Origin: Bacteroidales bacterium
Lineage (GTDB): Bacteria > Bacteroidota > Bacteroidia > Bacteroidales > UBA932
DNA: 9,559 nt
NCBI GenBank assembly: GCA_017554135.1
Contig: JAFZIX010000097.1
Location: 1 to 9,559 of the forward strand
Reading direction: 5' to 3'
The notes below the pieces were generated by a model. That model was not told the DNA's origin. It did no database searches and worked only from the letters and a program-made list of their open reading frames with translations. Below are positions 1 through 7,132 of this stretch, piece by piece (the first letter of the stretch is position 1; each line of letters opens with the position of its first letter). The translations under genes and the position numbers were made by a program.

Positions 1-2485
1 ACGCCTCGGTATCCTTCAGGTCCACCAGAGACTCGAAGCAGGTTCCGGGCACATCCGGCACTTCCGGATTCACCAGACTCACGGTCCAGTTCTTTATCTC
101 AAGCCCCTCGCTCTTCACAGGCAGCGGCTTATACTCGGGAGCCTTGCCACCCATCTTGTTGAACATGAAGATGAAACTCTCGGAAGGTCCGAAGTCGAAG
201 TGCACACGACCGTTAGCAGGAATCTTCAAAGCGTATCTCTTGCCGTTTGCGGGATCGTATAGCCAGGCCTTGCGCCCCTTGGTTACGGAGGCGGGGAAGG
301 TGATATCGGTGGATTTGCGATCCAGCCTGCTGGCATTCACGAAGAGGAAGAAATCGCTGCCGTCATCCATCTTATACTGGTTCTGCAGGAGGAAACGGTC
401 AGGATCGCTGATGGTAATGGTGTGAGGGAGATTGTACTGCGCCATCACATCCTTGTACCACTCCAGGAAGTGGTCGCCTTCAGGCTTGGGCAGCAAAATC
501 AAGCGTCCCGTGGCCTTCAGTTCCTCGACAATAGCCTGGATGCGCGCATCGCGAGCCTCGAAATCCCTCATGCCGACGGACTTCTCGGGCAGGGTCTCGA
601 TGCAGAACACGCGGCCGCCGCCGAGTACGAACTCACGGATCTTCTCCATGGCCTCGACGCTGGTGCCACGCACTTCAACGGTGAACAGCACGCTGTATTT
701 CTTGGGGCCATAGCAGAGTTTGCCGTTCTTGACGGTAGCGCCCTCCAGAATGCTCTCGGAAACATAATCAGCACCGCCGCCGTTCTTATGGATAGCCTCC
801 CAGACCAGCGAGGTGTAGGGTACGTTCAGTTTCACCGGGAAAGGCTCGGTCTGCACGCCCATGGTGGACCAGAGGTCCGCGTTGGCGGGAAGGATGGCGA
901 TGTCGGTGTACATATCCGCATTGCGCACGAGCGCACCTATGCGGGCACGATAGTCGTTCAGCAGTTTCCAGTAGGGCCACCAGGTATTCTTCTCATTGTA
1001 GTAACTGCCATACTGCACCCAGCCGGGGAACGGAGCATCCTTGGGAGAATAGTTGAATCCGTGCCAGACGGAGTGGGTGATGCCGGAGATGCAACTCATA
1101 TCCGAACCGACCTTCAGGTATTCCAGAGAGGTGGAGAAAACGTTGTAGGTATTGGTCATCTCCTCCGCACTCACCAGGCGCTTGCCGGTCAGGTGGGCAG
1201 CGGAAGAAACATACTTGTCTATCATGGTATAGCCACGGCCGCGGCGGTAGTCTTCGTCTCCCATCTCCTCCCCCACGACGTGACGGAGCCAGTTGGTGGT
1301 CCAGGATTCACCTTCGGGGATGTCCAGGCCCATCGAAGGCTCGATCAGGAAAAAGCCGCAGCCATAGGCCTGGGCGCGGGATTTTACGCCCTTCTCGCGG
1401 GCCCACTGCTCATAAACCTTGAAGAAACGCTCTTCCAGCAGTTCTGCCTTGGTGACCTCGAAATCATAGCGCGCGCGGTTCACCTGGTTCTGGAACTTCT
1501 CTCCCTTGGCGCAGCCGTAGTTGAAGTCCTCGACCTCGCCGAGGCGGCGGAGTTTGAACATGGTGAAAGGCAGCCAGGGCAGGATGTCGTAGCCGCGGCG
1601 GGCCTTGAATTCCTCAGCGAAATCCGCCGTCCAGTTCGCGCCTTCGAGTTCCATGCTGTCCACGAAGAAAGCACGCAGATACTGCGACAGAGGGCCGAAG
1701 CGGGCCTCGAGTCGGTCGGACATGCGGTCCAGATATTTGCGCACGGCAACGGCATTCATATGGTCCAGGATAGGCCCGGCGGCACCGGGAGCGCCGTTGA
1801 TGACGCTGGCGAAGGAGTTGTACTTCACCATATAATAGACCTGCCAGTTGCCAGAGGGGATCTTGATCTTCAGCACATTGTTCTTCACCTTTTCGGTGAC
1901 GTCCTGGGCCTCCGAGAGATCGTTGATGGGATCCGGCACCAGCAACACCTTCAGCAATTCCGGCACCCGGCCTGCATTCGGGATGGTGGTCTTGGGATCC
2001 AGTTCCTTATATACATGGAAGAGGGACTTGTCGTAAAGAGCCCCGCCCCTGGCCTTATCGCAGTAGGTCAGAATCACGGATGCCCGCTCATCGCGCGGCA
2101 GCGTCTCGGCACCAAAGGGCCAGCCGGAGCCCACGATCAGGTCGCAGGTCATGCCAATCTTCTTCGCCTCGTCGAAGGCGACCGCCACCATATCTATCCA
2201 TTCATCACTCAGCCAGGTGAGAGACTCTTTGCCAAGATCATCTCCCTTGGGGTTCGGGAAGGAGATAGGATTGATTTCCACGCCGGCGATGCCCGCTTCT
2301 TTGAGGAGGTTCATTTCCCTGCGGATTTCGGGTTCTTCCACCTTGTCCCCGTTCCACCACCAGCGCACATAGGGCCGGTAGGCGTCCTGAGGATTCTGGA
2401 ATGCCTGGAATACGGCTTTAGAGTTTTCTGCCGATGCGGTCAGGGCCGCCAGCACAAGCGCCAGGGCCATTATCAATTTTTTCAT
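1..2485 (-). CDS. Secreted GH106 family glycosidase (alpha-L-rhamnosidase-like), 3' end outside window
   Basis: Exported glycoside hydrolase, most likely removing terminal alpha-L-rhamnose from plant or bacterial glycans in the periplasm or at the cell surface. The start is the ATG at 2483-2485, overlapping the upstream stop codon as ATGA. 828 residues are visible and the reading frame is open to the left edge, so the C-terminus is missing; characterised family members reach about 1100 residues. Residues 1-19 form a signal peptide ending ASA before E20. Family-typical stretches seen are YVRWWWNG (39-46), AGIAGVEINPI soon after, FFVDSMELEGANWT (from about 274), RLVSAEEMTN (436-445), WHGFNYSP (474-481) and NEKNTWWP (497-504). 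E279, E441, E442 and E498 are acidic residues in conserved blocks, but which are catalytic was not established. The region after about residue 700 looks beta-rich. No Shine-Dalgarno is visible, so translation probably depends on coupling to the preceding gene. The family call is firm; rhamnose as the sugar is inferred from family. Confidence 0.88.
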   Translation of the reverse strand, partial: MKKLIMALALVLAALTASAENSKAVFQAFQNPQDAYRPYVRWWWNGDKVEEPEIRREMNLLKEAGIAGVEINPISFPNPKGDDLGKESLTWLSDEWIDMVAVAFDEAKKIGMTCDLIVGSGWPFGAETLPRDERASVILTYCDKARGGALYDKSLFHVYKELDPKTTIPNAGRVPELLKVLLVPDPINDLSEAQDVTEKVKNNVLKIKIPSGNWQVYYMVKYNSFASVINGAPGAAGPILDHMNAVAVRKYLDRMSDRLEARFGPLSQYLRAFFVDSMELEGANWTADFAEEFKARRGYDILPWLPFTMFKLRRLGEVEDFNYGCAKGEKFQNQVNRARYDFEVTKAELLEERFFKVYEQWAREKGVKSRAQAYGCGFFLIEPSMGLDIPEGESWTTNWLRHVVGEEMGDEDYRRGRGYTMIDKYVSSAAHLTGKRLVSAEEMTNTYNVFSTSLEYLKVGSDMSCISGITHSVWHGFNYSPKDAPFPGWVQYGSYYNEKNTWWPYWKLLNDYRARIGALVRNADMYTDIAILPANADLWSTMGVQTEPFPVKLNVPYTSLVWEAIHKNGGGADYVSESILEGATVKNGKLCYGPKKYSVLFTVEVRGTSVEAMEKIREFVLGGGRVFCIETLPEKSVGMRDFEARDARIQAIVEELKATGRLILLPKPEGDHFLEWYKDVMAQYNLPHTITISDPDRFLLQNQYKMDDGSDFFLFVNASRLDRKSTDITFPASVTKGRKAWLYDPANGKRYALKIPANGRVHFDFGPSESFIFMFNKMGGKAPEYKPLPVKSEGLEIKNWTVSLVNPEVPDVPGTCFESLVDLKDTEA

Positions 2486-4056
2486 TTATCTACGTGCTTT
2501 ACTGGTGCGGGTTTGTCGGAGAAGATGTTAATGCAGTCGACTACCATGTTGATGTCGTCGGGCTTGTTGGTCCACTTCACGGCCACCTTGTGATTGCCAA
2601 GGGGCAGATCCCAGATGCCGCAGATTTCGCGGGACTGGCCGTTGCCGGCGCTGGGCAGAAGCACGGTCTTGTAGAGGCTGCCGTCCACCCAGACCTCGAC
2701 GCGGGCCTGGTAATCCTTCACGTTATAGTTCTTGGGGAGGGTGAAATGATAAGTCAGAATGGCGCCCTTGCCGGTGAAAGCGTACTCGCCCATCTGCCAG
2801 GGAGTCTTCTTGATATCATATTTCGCCACCGGCCAATAGCCGTCGTAACTCTGCTCCAGGCGCACTGCCTGGGGTTTCTGCACCTTGATGGTGACGGTAG
2901 GTCCCTCAACATTACCTCCTCCCTGCTCAATCACCTGCAGTGCCTGCTTCAGGCTCATCTTGCATGCGCGGTTCAGGGAGATGTCGGTGTACTTGAAGTC
3001 CATATCCTCCACCTCATAGATGGGAGTCTTCCAGTAAGCGGGTATCTTGTTGAAGCCCAGCACTGTGCCGAGTATTCCGCCGGCGGAGGCCGGGTTGCAG
3101 TCGGAGTCGTAGCCGCAGCGGGTGGAGATGTCGATGGTGCGGTAGAAATTGCCGTTGCCGTAGAGCAGGCCGATGAGGATGTAGGCGCTGTTGATGACCG
3201 CGTCGATGTTGAAGGCGGAGTTGAAGCCGCTCGGGCAGCCTATATCATAGCCGTACTTCTCATTCGCCAGCGCCCAGGTGAGGTGCCAGTCGTCCGGGTA
3301 TTTCTCCCACCATTTGATGACATCCGCCATGCACTTGTAGTACTTGCTCTGCGCGGGGATGGTCTTGAGGGCCTCCTTCACTATGAAGGGGATGTCGTCG
3401 GAGACGAAGGCGAGGGCGTACATGGCGGCCACATACACACCGCCGTACCAGCCGTCGCCATAGTTCATTATGTGGCCAATCTCGTCGGTGTACTTCACCG
3501 CGCTGTTGACCATTCCGGGGGCCATTATGCCGGCGTAGTCCGCCTCGATCTGGAAATCGATGTCATCCGCGTGGGCATTGTTCTTCCAGTGGCCGGATTC
3601 CGGGGGCATTATGCCCTGGAGGATGTTGTATCGTGCCTGGAGATTGGCGTGCCAGAGGGGATATCCGGCATAGGCGAAAGCCTTGGCGAAGGATTCCACC
3701 GGTGCGTCCAGTCCCTCGCGGTCGAAGACTTCCACGAAGGTGAGATCCATATAGACATCGTCGTACAGGCCAGGGGAATGCTCGTACCACCACTTGACGA
3801 TATGCTCGTTCCAGTCGATGGGATACTGGTCCGGGATGAAGTTCGAGAACTTGAACTCCGTGGGGCCGCCGTAGGTGCAGCCTATCACCTGACCGGCCCA
3901 GGCACCGCGGATCTTATCCTGCAGAACCTGTTTGCTGATAGTGACTTCCGTCGGAAGAGTTTTAGCCTTTTTTGCCTTGGCATCGGCATCTTTGCCGGAG
4001 ATGACTGTCAGTAACAGAATGCCTGCGGCCAATAGAAAGAAATTGCGGACTTTCAT
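2482..4056 (-). CDS. Secreted ADP-ribosylglycohydrolase-fold protein with C-terminal beta-rich domain
   Basis: A 524-residue exported protein of the ADP-ribosylglycohydrolase family (metal-dependent hydrolases that cleave ADP-ribose N- or O-glycosidic bonds). I place the start at the ATG at 4054-4056, not 22 codons upstream, because it opens directly on a signal peptide (MKVRNFFLLAAGILLLTVIS, then GKDADA) and the promoter lies inside the longer version. The fold begins with QDKIRGAWAGQVIGCTYGGP (46-65). Probable metal-binding blocks are DDVYMDLTF (99-107), HADDIDF (162-168) and GYDSDCNPASAGG (315-327). From about residue 385 to the end is a separate beta-rich region, possibly carbohydrate-binding, with paired aromatics. 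Export and translational coupling to a GH106 enzyme argue that the substrate is a glycan-derived sugar and not intracellular ADP-ribosyl-protein; that is inference. It has its own promoter and nested inverted repeats just upstream. Confidence 0.85.
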   Translation of the reverse strand: MKVRNFFLLAAGILLLTVISGKDADAKAKKAKTLPTEVTISKQVLQDKIRGAWAGQVIGCTYGGPTEFKFSNFIPDQYPIDWNEHIVKWWYEHSPGLYDDVYMDLTFVEVFDREGLDAPVESFAKAFAYAGYPLWHANLQARYNILQGIMPPESGHWKNNAHADDIDFQIEADYAGIMAPGMVNSAVKYTDEIGHIMNYGDGWYGGVYVAAMYALAFVSDDIPFIVKEALKTIPAQSKYYKCMADVIKWWEKYPDDWHLTWALANEKYGYDIGCPSGFNSAFNIDAVINSAYILIGLLYGNGNFYRTIDISTRCGYDSDCNPASAGGILGTVLGFNKIPAYWKTPIYEVEDMDFKYTDISLNRACKMSLKQALQVIEQGGGNVEGPTVTIKVQKPQAVRLEQSYDGYWPVAKYDIKKTPWQMGEYAFTGKGAILTYHFTLPKNYNVKDYQARVEVWVDGSLYKTVLLPSAGNGQSREICGIWDLPLGNHKVAVKWTNKPDDINMVVDCINIFSDKPAPVKHVDK

Positions 4057-4098
4057 AAGTGTAGTATTGATACTACAAATATAGAAAAAGTCCGCAAT
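4042..4098 (-). repeat. Nested, nearly concentric inverted repeats over promoter and start codon
   Basis: The outer repeat is a perfect 12-bp pair: ATTGCGGACTTT at 4042-4053 and its reverse complement AAAGTCCGCAAT at 4087-4098. The inner repeat is an 8-bp pair, TGTAGTAT (4060-4067) and ATACTACA (4070-4077), around a 2-bp centre. Their centres are 4070 and 4068.5. On the minus strand one outer arm falls in the promoter spacer and the other is codons 2-5 of the ADP-ribosylglycohydrolase gene, with the ATG between the inner and outer stems. Function is unknown; a repressor operator or an mRNA structure is possible. Confidence 0.8.
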
Positions 4099-4106
4099 AA
4101 AGTCAA
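4076..4106 (-). promoter_or_regulatory. Bacteroidota-type promoter for the ADP-ribosylglycohydrolase/GH106 pair
   Basis: Read on the minus strand, TTG (4106-4104, overlapping the lysA stop codon) is followed after exactly 20 nt by TATATTTG (4083-4076). This matches the Bacteroidota housekeeping consensus of a -33 TTG and a -7 TAnnTTTG. Transcription would begin near 4069, giving a leader of roughly a dozen nucleotides. The inner palindrome at 4060-4077 covers the end of the -7 element and the expected start point, as an operator would. Confidence 0.6.
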
Positions 4107-5257
4107 TCCGAGAAAACGGCATACGCCGGAGTGCGCATGTTATAGCCGGAACTCATCACGCTGCCGTAGGCGCCGGCACTGCGGATGGCGATCAGGTCCC
4201 CCCTGCGGGTTTCCGGCAGCACCCTGTCTTCCGCCAGCACATCCGCGCTCTCGCAAATGGGCCCGGCGATGTCATAGAGACGCAATTCTCGGCCTGCACC
4301 GTCCAGATTCTCTATCTTGTGATATGCTCCGTACAAAGCAGGGCGGAGAAGATCGTTCATGCCTGTATCGAGGATGACGAAGTTCTTCTTTTCCCCTTCC
4401 TTCACGAGGATTACGCGGGAAATCAGCGACACGCACTGCCCTACAATGGAGCGGCCGGGTTCGACATGGAGTTCCTGCCCGGGGCGCAAGGGAAGATTGT
4501 CCCTCAAGGTCTTGAACCAGAGATCGAATTCGGGGATGGCGTGGCTGTCGGGATTGTGATAGTCGATGCCGAGGCCGCCGCCCAGGTCGATGGTGGAAAC
4601 CTTCAGGCCCTGCTCCTCGAAGTAATCGATGATTCCCTTCGCGCTGCGGCATTCGTTAGTGAACACGTTCTCCACGTCCGTTATCTGCGATCCGATATGG
4701 AAATGCAGGCCCTTGAAATCGAGGTGAGGGCTGTTTTTCAGCATCTCCACCGCCTTTCCCATGAAACGTTTCGGAATTCCGAACTTGTCCATTTCGAGGC
4801 CGGTGGTGATGAACTTGTGGGTTTTCGCATCCACTTCGGGATTTATCCTCAGCGACACGTTCGCCCTCAGGCCCTCTTTCGCGGCGATAGCCTCCAGAAT
4901 CTCCAGTTCCTCCAGGGACTCGCAGTTGAAGGAGCCGATGCCGACCTTCATCGCGTAGAGAATTTCGGCATCGCTCTTTCCAACTCCTGCGAAAACTATC
5001 CCGGAAGGTTCGACCCCGTTCACTATCGACCAGCGCACCTCGTTTCCGCTGACGCAGTCGATGCCTATGCCCCTGTCTTTGATAACCTCCACCAGACGTT
5101 TCTCGGTGTTGGCCTTGATAGAGTAATGGACCTTTATATCGTACTTGCTTGCGGCCGCAACCACAGCATCCACCGTGCTGCGGAAAAGGTCCATATCATA
5201 GTACCAGAACGGAGTCTCGAGGGTAGCAACCCTCTCGGGATTCTTGAACTTCAGCAT
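4103..5257 (-). CDS. lysA: Diaminopimelate decarboxylase
   Basis: PLP-dependent enzyme that decarboxylates meso-diaminopimelate to L-lysine, the last step of the DAP pathway, in the cytoplasm. The 384-residue length suits Bacteroidota LysA. The alanine-racemase-like barrel carries the PLP lysine in HYSIKANT (K48), HFHIGSQI (185-192), the phosphate-binding glycines GGGLG (226-230) and EPGRS (266-270). The C-terminal domain has the GPICESAD motif (332-339), whose C335 is the usual active-site cysteine, and SAGAYGSVMSSGYN (360-373). The ATG at 5255-5257 shares one base with the stop of the preceding acyl-CoA ligase gene (TAATG), so the two are probably translationally coupled from the promoter near 7030-7060. 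No terminator is evident after it, and the -33 element of the next gene's promoter overlaps its TGA. The C-terminus is short after the last conserved motif but the protein looks intact. Confidence 0.95.
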   Translation of the reverse strand: MLKFKNPERVATLETPFWYYDMDLFRSTVDAVVAAASKYDIKVHYSIKANTEKRLVEVIKDRGIGIDCVSGNEVRWSIVNGVEPSGIVFAGVGKSDAEILYAMKVGIGSFNCESLEELEILEAIAAKEGLRANVSLRINPEVDAKTHKFITTGLEMDKFGIPKRFMGKAVEMLKNSPHLDFKGLHFHIGSQITDVENVFTNECRSAKGIIDYFEEQGLKVSTIDLGGGLGIDYHNPDSHAIPEFDLWFKTLRDNLPLRPGQELHVEPGRSIVGQCVSLISRVILVKEGEKKNFVILDTGMNDLLRPALYGAYHKIENLDGAGRELRLYDIAGPICESADVLAEDRVLPETRRGDLIAIRSAGAYGSVMSSGYNMRTPAYAVFSD

Positions 5258-6927
5258 TATTTATAAAGGAAGCGTTTGATGCTCATCTTGGGGGTTTTCT
5301 CGAAGGGCTGAAGCACAACCTCGACCTTGGTGATCTGGCTGTATGCGGGCAGATGCCTGTTGGCACCGCGGCGCACCTGCTCGGGAATGTCGGAGATGGC
5401 TTCATCGTCCAGGCCGGCCTTCTTGATGCCGTCGGCATCGAGATAGACGAGGGCAACGAGTTTGCCGGCGCGGTCCACGACCACGCTCTCAGCCACGAAC
5501 TGGCGCTGGTTGACGGCAGCTTCCACCTCTTCGGGATAGATATTCTGTCCGCTGGGGCCGAGGATCATGCTCTTCGAGCGGCCGCGGATAAAGACATTGC
5601 CCTGGGCATCGATGGTGCCGAGGTCTCCGGTGTGGAGATATCCGTCATCGGTGAAAACAGCGGAATCGGCCTCGGGATACTTGTAGTATCCGCTGCAGAC
5701 GTTGGCGCCCTTTGCCTGGATTTCACCGGCGATATGCTCGGGATCTTCGGAATCGATGCGCACGTCGGCGCAGTCGACAGCCTTTCCGCAGGAGCCGGCT
5801 GCGTAGATAAACGGCTGTTCATAGGCAAGTAGCGGGGCTGCCTCGGTCATACCGTAACCGACGGTGTAAGGCAGTTTGATTTTCTGGAAGCAGCTTTCCA
5901 CTTCCGGGTTCAGGGCGGCGCCTCCCATCACGAAGTCGCGCACCTTGCCGCCGAATGCGGCTTGAAGTTTTTCACCGACTTTCTTATAAATAAGTCCGCG
6001 CACACCGGGGATGGCGGTCAGGACCTTCATATACCATTTGCCGAGCACCGGCTTGATGGAAGATTTGTAAACCTTCTCCATCACGAGCGGGACCGTAATC
6101 ACGATATAAGGCTGAACCTCCTGCATTGCCTTGAGCAGCAGTGAAGGTGAAGGAGTCTTGCCAAGATAGTATACGGTGACGCCGCTGATCAGCGGATAGA
6201 GGAACTCGTAGGTAAGTCCGTAGATATGGCCCATGGGGAGCATGGAGACGATGTTGTCCGCATTGCTGCAGGGGATGTAGCGCTGGCCGAAATCGATGGT
6301 TGCGCTGAAACACTCGTAGCGCAGCATGACACCCTTGGGGTTGCCGGTGGAACCGGAGGTATAGTTGATGACGCTGAGGTCCTTATCGTTGTCGATGGGA
6401 TAATGAACGTCGGATGCCTTGAATCCCTTGGGGAACTTGGCCTTGAAGCGCTCGTCGATGGTGGTGTAGGACTTGACGAGGTCATTGTCCACACCCCACA
6501 GGGGCATAAGGTCGGCGAGGCTGATGACATAGCGCAGTTTGGGCATCTTCTTGACATCGAGTTTCTCGAAGAGTTCGGGGTCGGTGAAGAGGATCACGCT
6601 GTCGGAGTGGTCGGTCAGGCGTTCGACGGCCTCTGGAAGGAAGTCGGCGAGAAGCGGCACGACCACCGTCTCATAGGTATTGATTGCAAGGAACGAGAGT
6701 GCCCAGTTGGCGGAGTTCTTTCCGCAGAGGGTTATCTTTTCTCCTTTCTTGATGCCTACGCCTTCGAAGGCGAGGTGAAGACGTTCGATTTTGCGTGCAA
6801 GGTCAGCAAAGGTATACTGCTGTCCGTGGTAATCGCAGACTGCCAGTTCTTTCCACCATGTGTTCATGGATTTCTGCAGTTTGCTCAGGTAGTGTTCGGC
6901 CTTGGGGGCCGCAGGTCTTTTGTACAT
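5257..6927 (-). CDS. AMP-forming long-chain acyl-CoA synthetase-like ligase
   Basis: A 556-residue member of the ANL adenylate-forming superfamily, probably activating a fatty acid to acyl-AMP and then to acyl-CoA in the cytoplasm. Motifs in order: ATP-binding P-loop YTSGSTGNPKG (189-199), MLPMGHIYGL (229-238), GYGMTEAAP (357-365), YLHTGDLG with the ribose-binding aspartate (430-437), hinge region GRSKSMI (449-455), GQNIYPEEVE (460-469), and C-terminal TPKMSIKRFLY (545-555). The usual adenylation lysine of that last motif may be K547 or K551. No signal peptide or membrane segment is seen, and no carrier-protein domain follows, so this is a stand-alone ligase. The start at 6925-6927 lacks a Shine-Dalgarno and is preceded by an A/T-rich stretch, common in this phylum. 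It is the first gene of a unit with lysA; the metabolic link between the two is not obvious. The exact acyl substrate cannot be read from the sequence. Confidence 0.88.
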   Translation of the reverse strand: MYKRPAAPKAEHYLSKLQKSMNTWWKELAVCDYHGQQYTFADLARKIERLHLAFEGVGIKKGEKITLCGKNSANWALSFLAINTYETVVVPLLADFLPEAVERLTDHSDSVILFTDPELFEKLDVKKMPKLRYVISLADLMPLWGVDNDLVKSYTTIDERFKAKFPKGFKASDVHYPIDNDKDLSVINYTSGSTGNPKGVMLRYECFSATIDFGQRYIPCSNADNIVSMLPMGHIYGLTYEFLYPLISGVTVYYLGKTPSPSLLLKAMQEVQPYIVITVPLVMEKVYKSSIKPVLGKWYMKVLTAIPGVRGLIYKKVGEKLQAAFGGKVRDFVMGGAALNPEVESCFQKIKLPYTVGYGMTEAAPLLAYEQPFIYAAGSCGKAVDCADVRIDSEDPEHIAGEIQAKGANVCSGYYKYPEADSAVFTDDGYLHTGDLGTIDAQGNVFIRGRSKSMILGPSGQNIYPEEVEAAVNQRQFVAESVVVDRAGKLVALVYLDADGIKKAGLDDEAISDIPEQVRRGANRHLPAYSQITKVEVVLQPFEKTPKMSIKRFLYK

Positions 6928-6951
6928 AATACTTTATTTATTAATGTTTTT

Positions 6952-7026
6952 AGATTCTTTCACTTCCTTCGGAAGTTCAGAATGACAATTCCTGTCATTC
7001 CGAGCCCGGAACGGGCGAAGGAATCT
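6952..7026. repeat. 75-bp palindromic multi-hairpin repeat element (REP/MITE-like)
   Basis: The outer arms AGATTCTTTC (6952-6961) and GAAGGAATCT (7017-7026) pair with one G-T wobble. Inside are three hairpins: ACTTCC-TTC-GGAAGT (6962-6976), GAATGACA-ATTCC-TGTCATTC (6980-7000) and GCCCG-GAA-CGGGC (7004-7016). The whole resembles a four-way junction. The core (AATGACA...TGTCATTCCGAG...GAATCT) resembles a family of dispersed palindromic repeats found in many bacterial genomes, recalled from general knowledge. It lies between a minus-strand promoter and the acyl-CoA ligase start, so it would make up most of that mRNA leader. Confidence 0.75.
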
Positions 7027-7029
7027 ATA

Positions 7030-7060
7030 CAAAAATACAGGCAAAACCGCGGCCGGCCAA
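7030..7060 (-). promoter_or_regulatory. Bacteroidota-type promoter for acyl-CoA ligase-lysA
   Basis: On the minus strand TTG (7060-7058) is followed after 20 nt by TATTTTTG (7037-7030), an exact match to TTG-N20-TAnnTTTG. Transcription would start near 7023, giving a leader of about 96 nt that contains nearly all of the palindromic element at 6952-7026. Confidence 0.6.
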
Positions 7061-7065
7061 GAGAA

Positions 7066-7099
7066 TTGTGCGCGATGTGGTGAAATTTGATTAGATTTG
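7066..7099 (+). promoter_or_regulatory. Probable promoter for the HAD/barrel/lipoprotein operon
   Basis: TAGATTTG at 7092-7099 matches the Bacteroidota -7 element TAnnTTTG. The best -33 candidate, TTG at 7066-7068, lies 23 nt upstream, slightly farther than usual. Transcription would begin near 7106, about 27 nt before the ATG at 7133. An AAGGGG stretch at 7117-7122, 10 nt before the ATG, could serve as a ribosome binding site. Confidence 0.45.
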
Positions 7100-7132
7100 T
7101 GGCGAAATTGGATTATAAGGGGTAAAACTATT

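Noticed and set aside
422..2593. Long plus-strand open frame of 723 codons
   Set aside because: It lies antisense to the GH106 gene, has low-complexity shadow composition and no recognisable motif; the minus strand carries clear family motifs and a signal peptide.
2434..4014. Plus-strand open frame of 526 codons
   Set aside because: It mirrors the ADP-ribosylglycohydrolase gene in a G+C-rich codon context; no domain, start signal or promoter supports it.
4057..4122. Longer N-terminus (22 extra residues) for the ADP-ribosylglycohydrolase-like protein
   Set aside because: It would start inside lysA, before the promoter, and would bury the signal peptide behind a non-signal stretch.
4319..5266. 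Plus-strand open frame of 315 codons opposite lysA
   Set aside because: lysA on the minus strand is unambiguous by its PLP and active-site motifs; the antisense frame has no recognisable content.
6952..7026. CRISPR, tRNA or riboswitch at the multi-hairpin element
   Set aside because: There is no repeat-spacer pattern, no anticodon arm or CCA-type acceptor, and no known aptamer core; the symmetric palindromes fit a dispersed repeat better.
6226..7083. Plus-strand open frame of 285 codons spanning the acyl-CoA ligase 5' end and the intergenic repeat
   Set aside because: It runs through the palindromic repeat and the promoter region and is antisense to clear ligase motifs.
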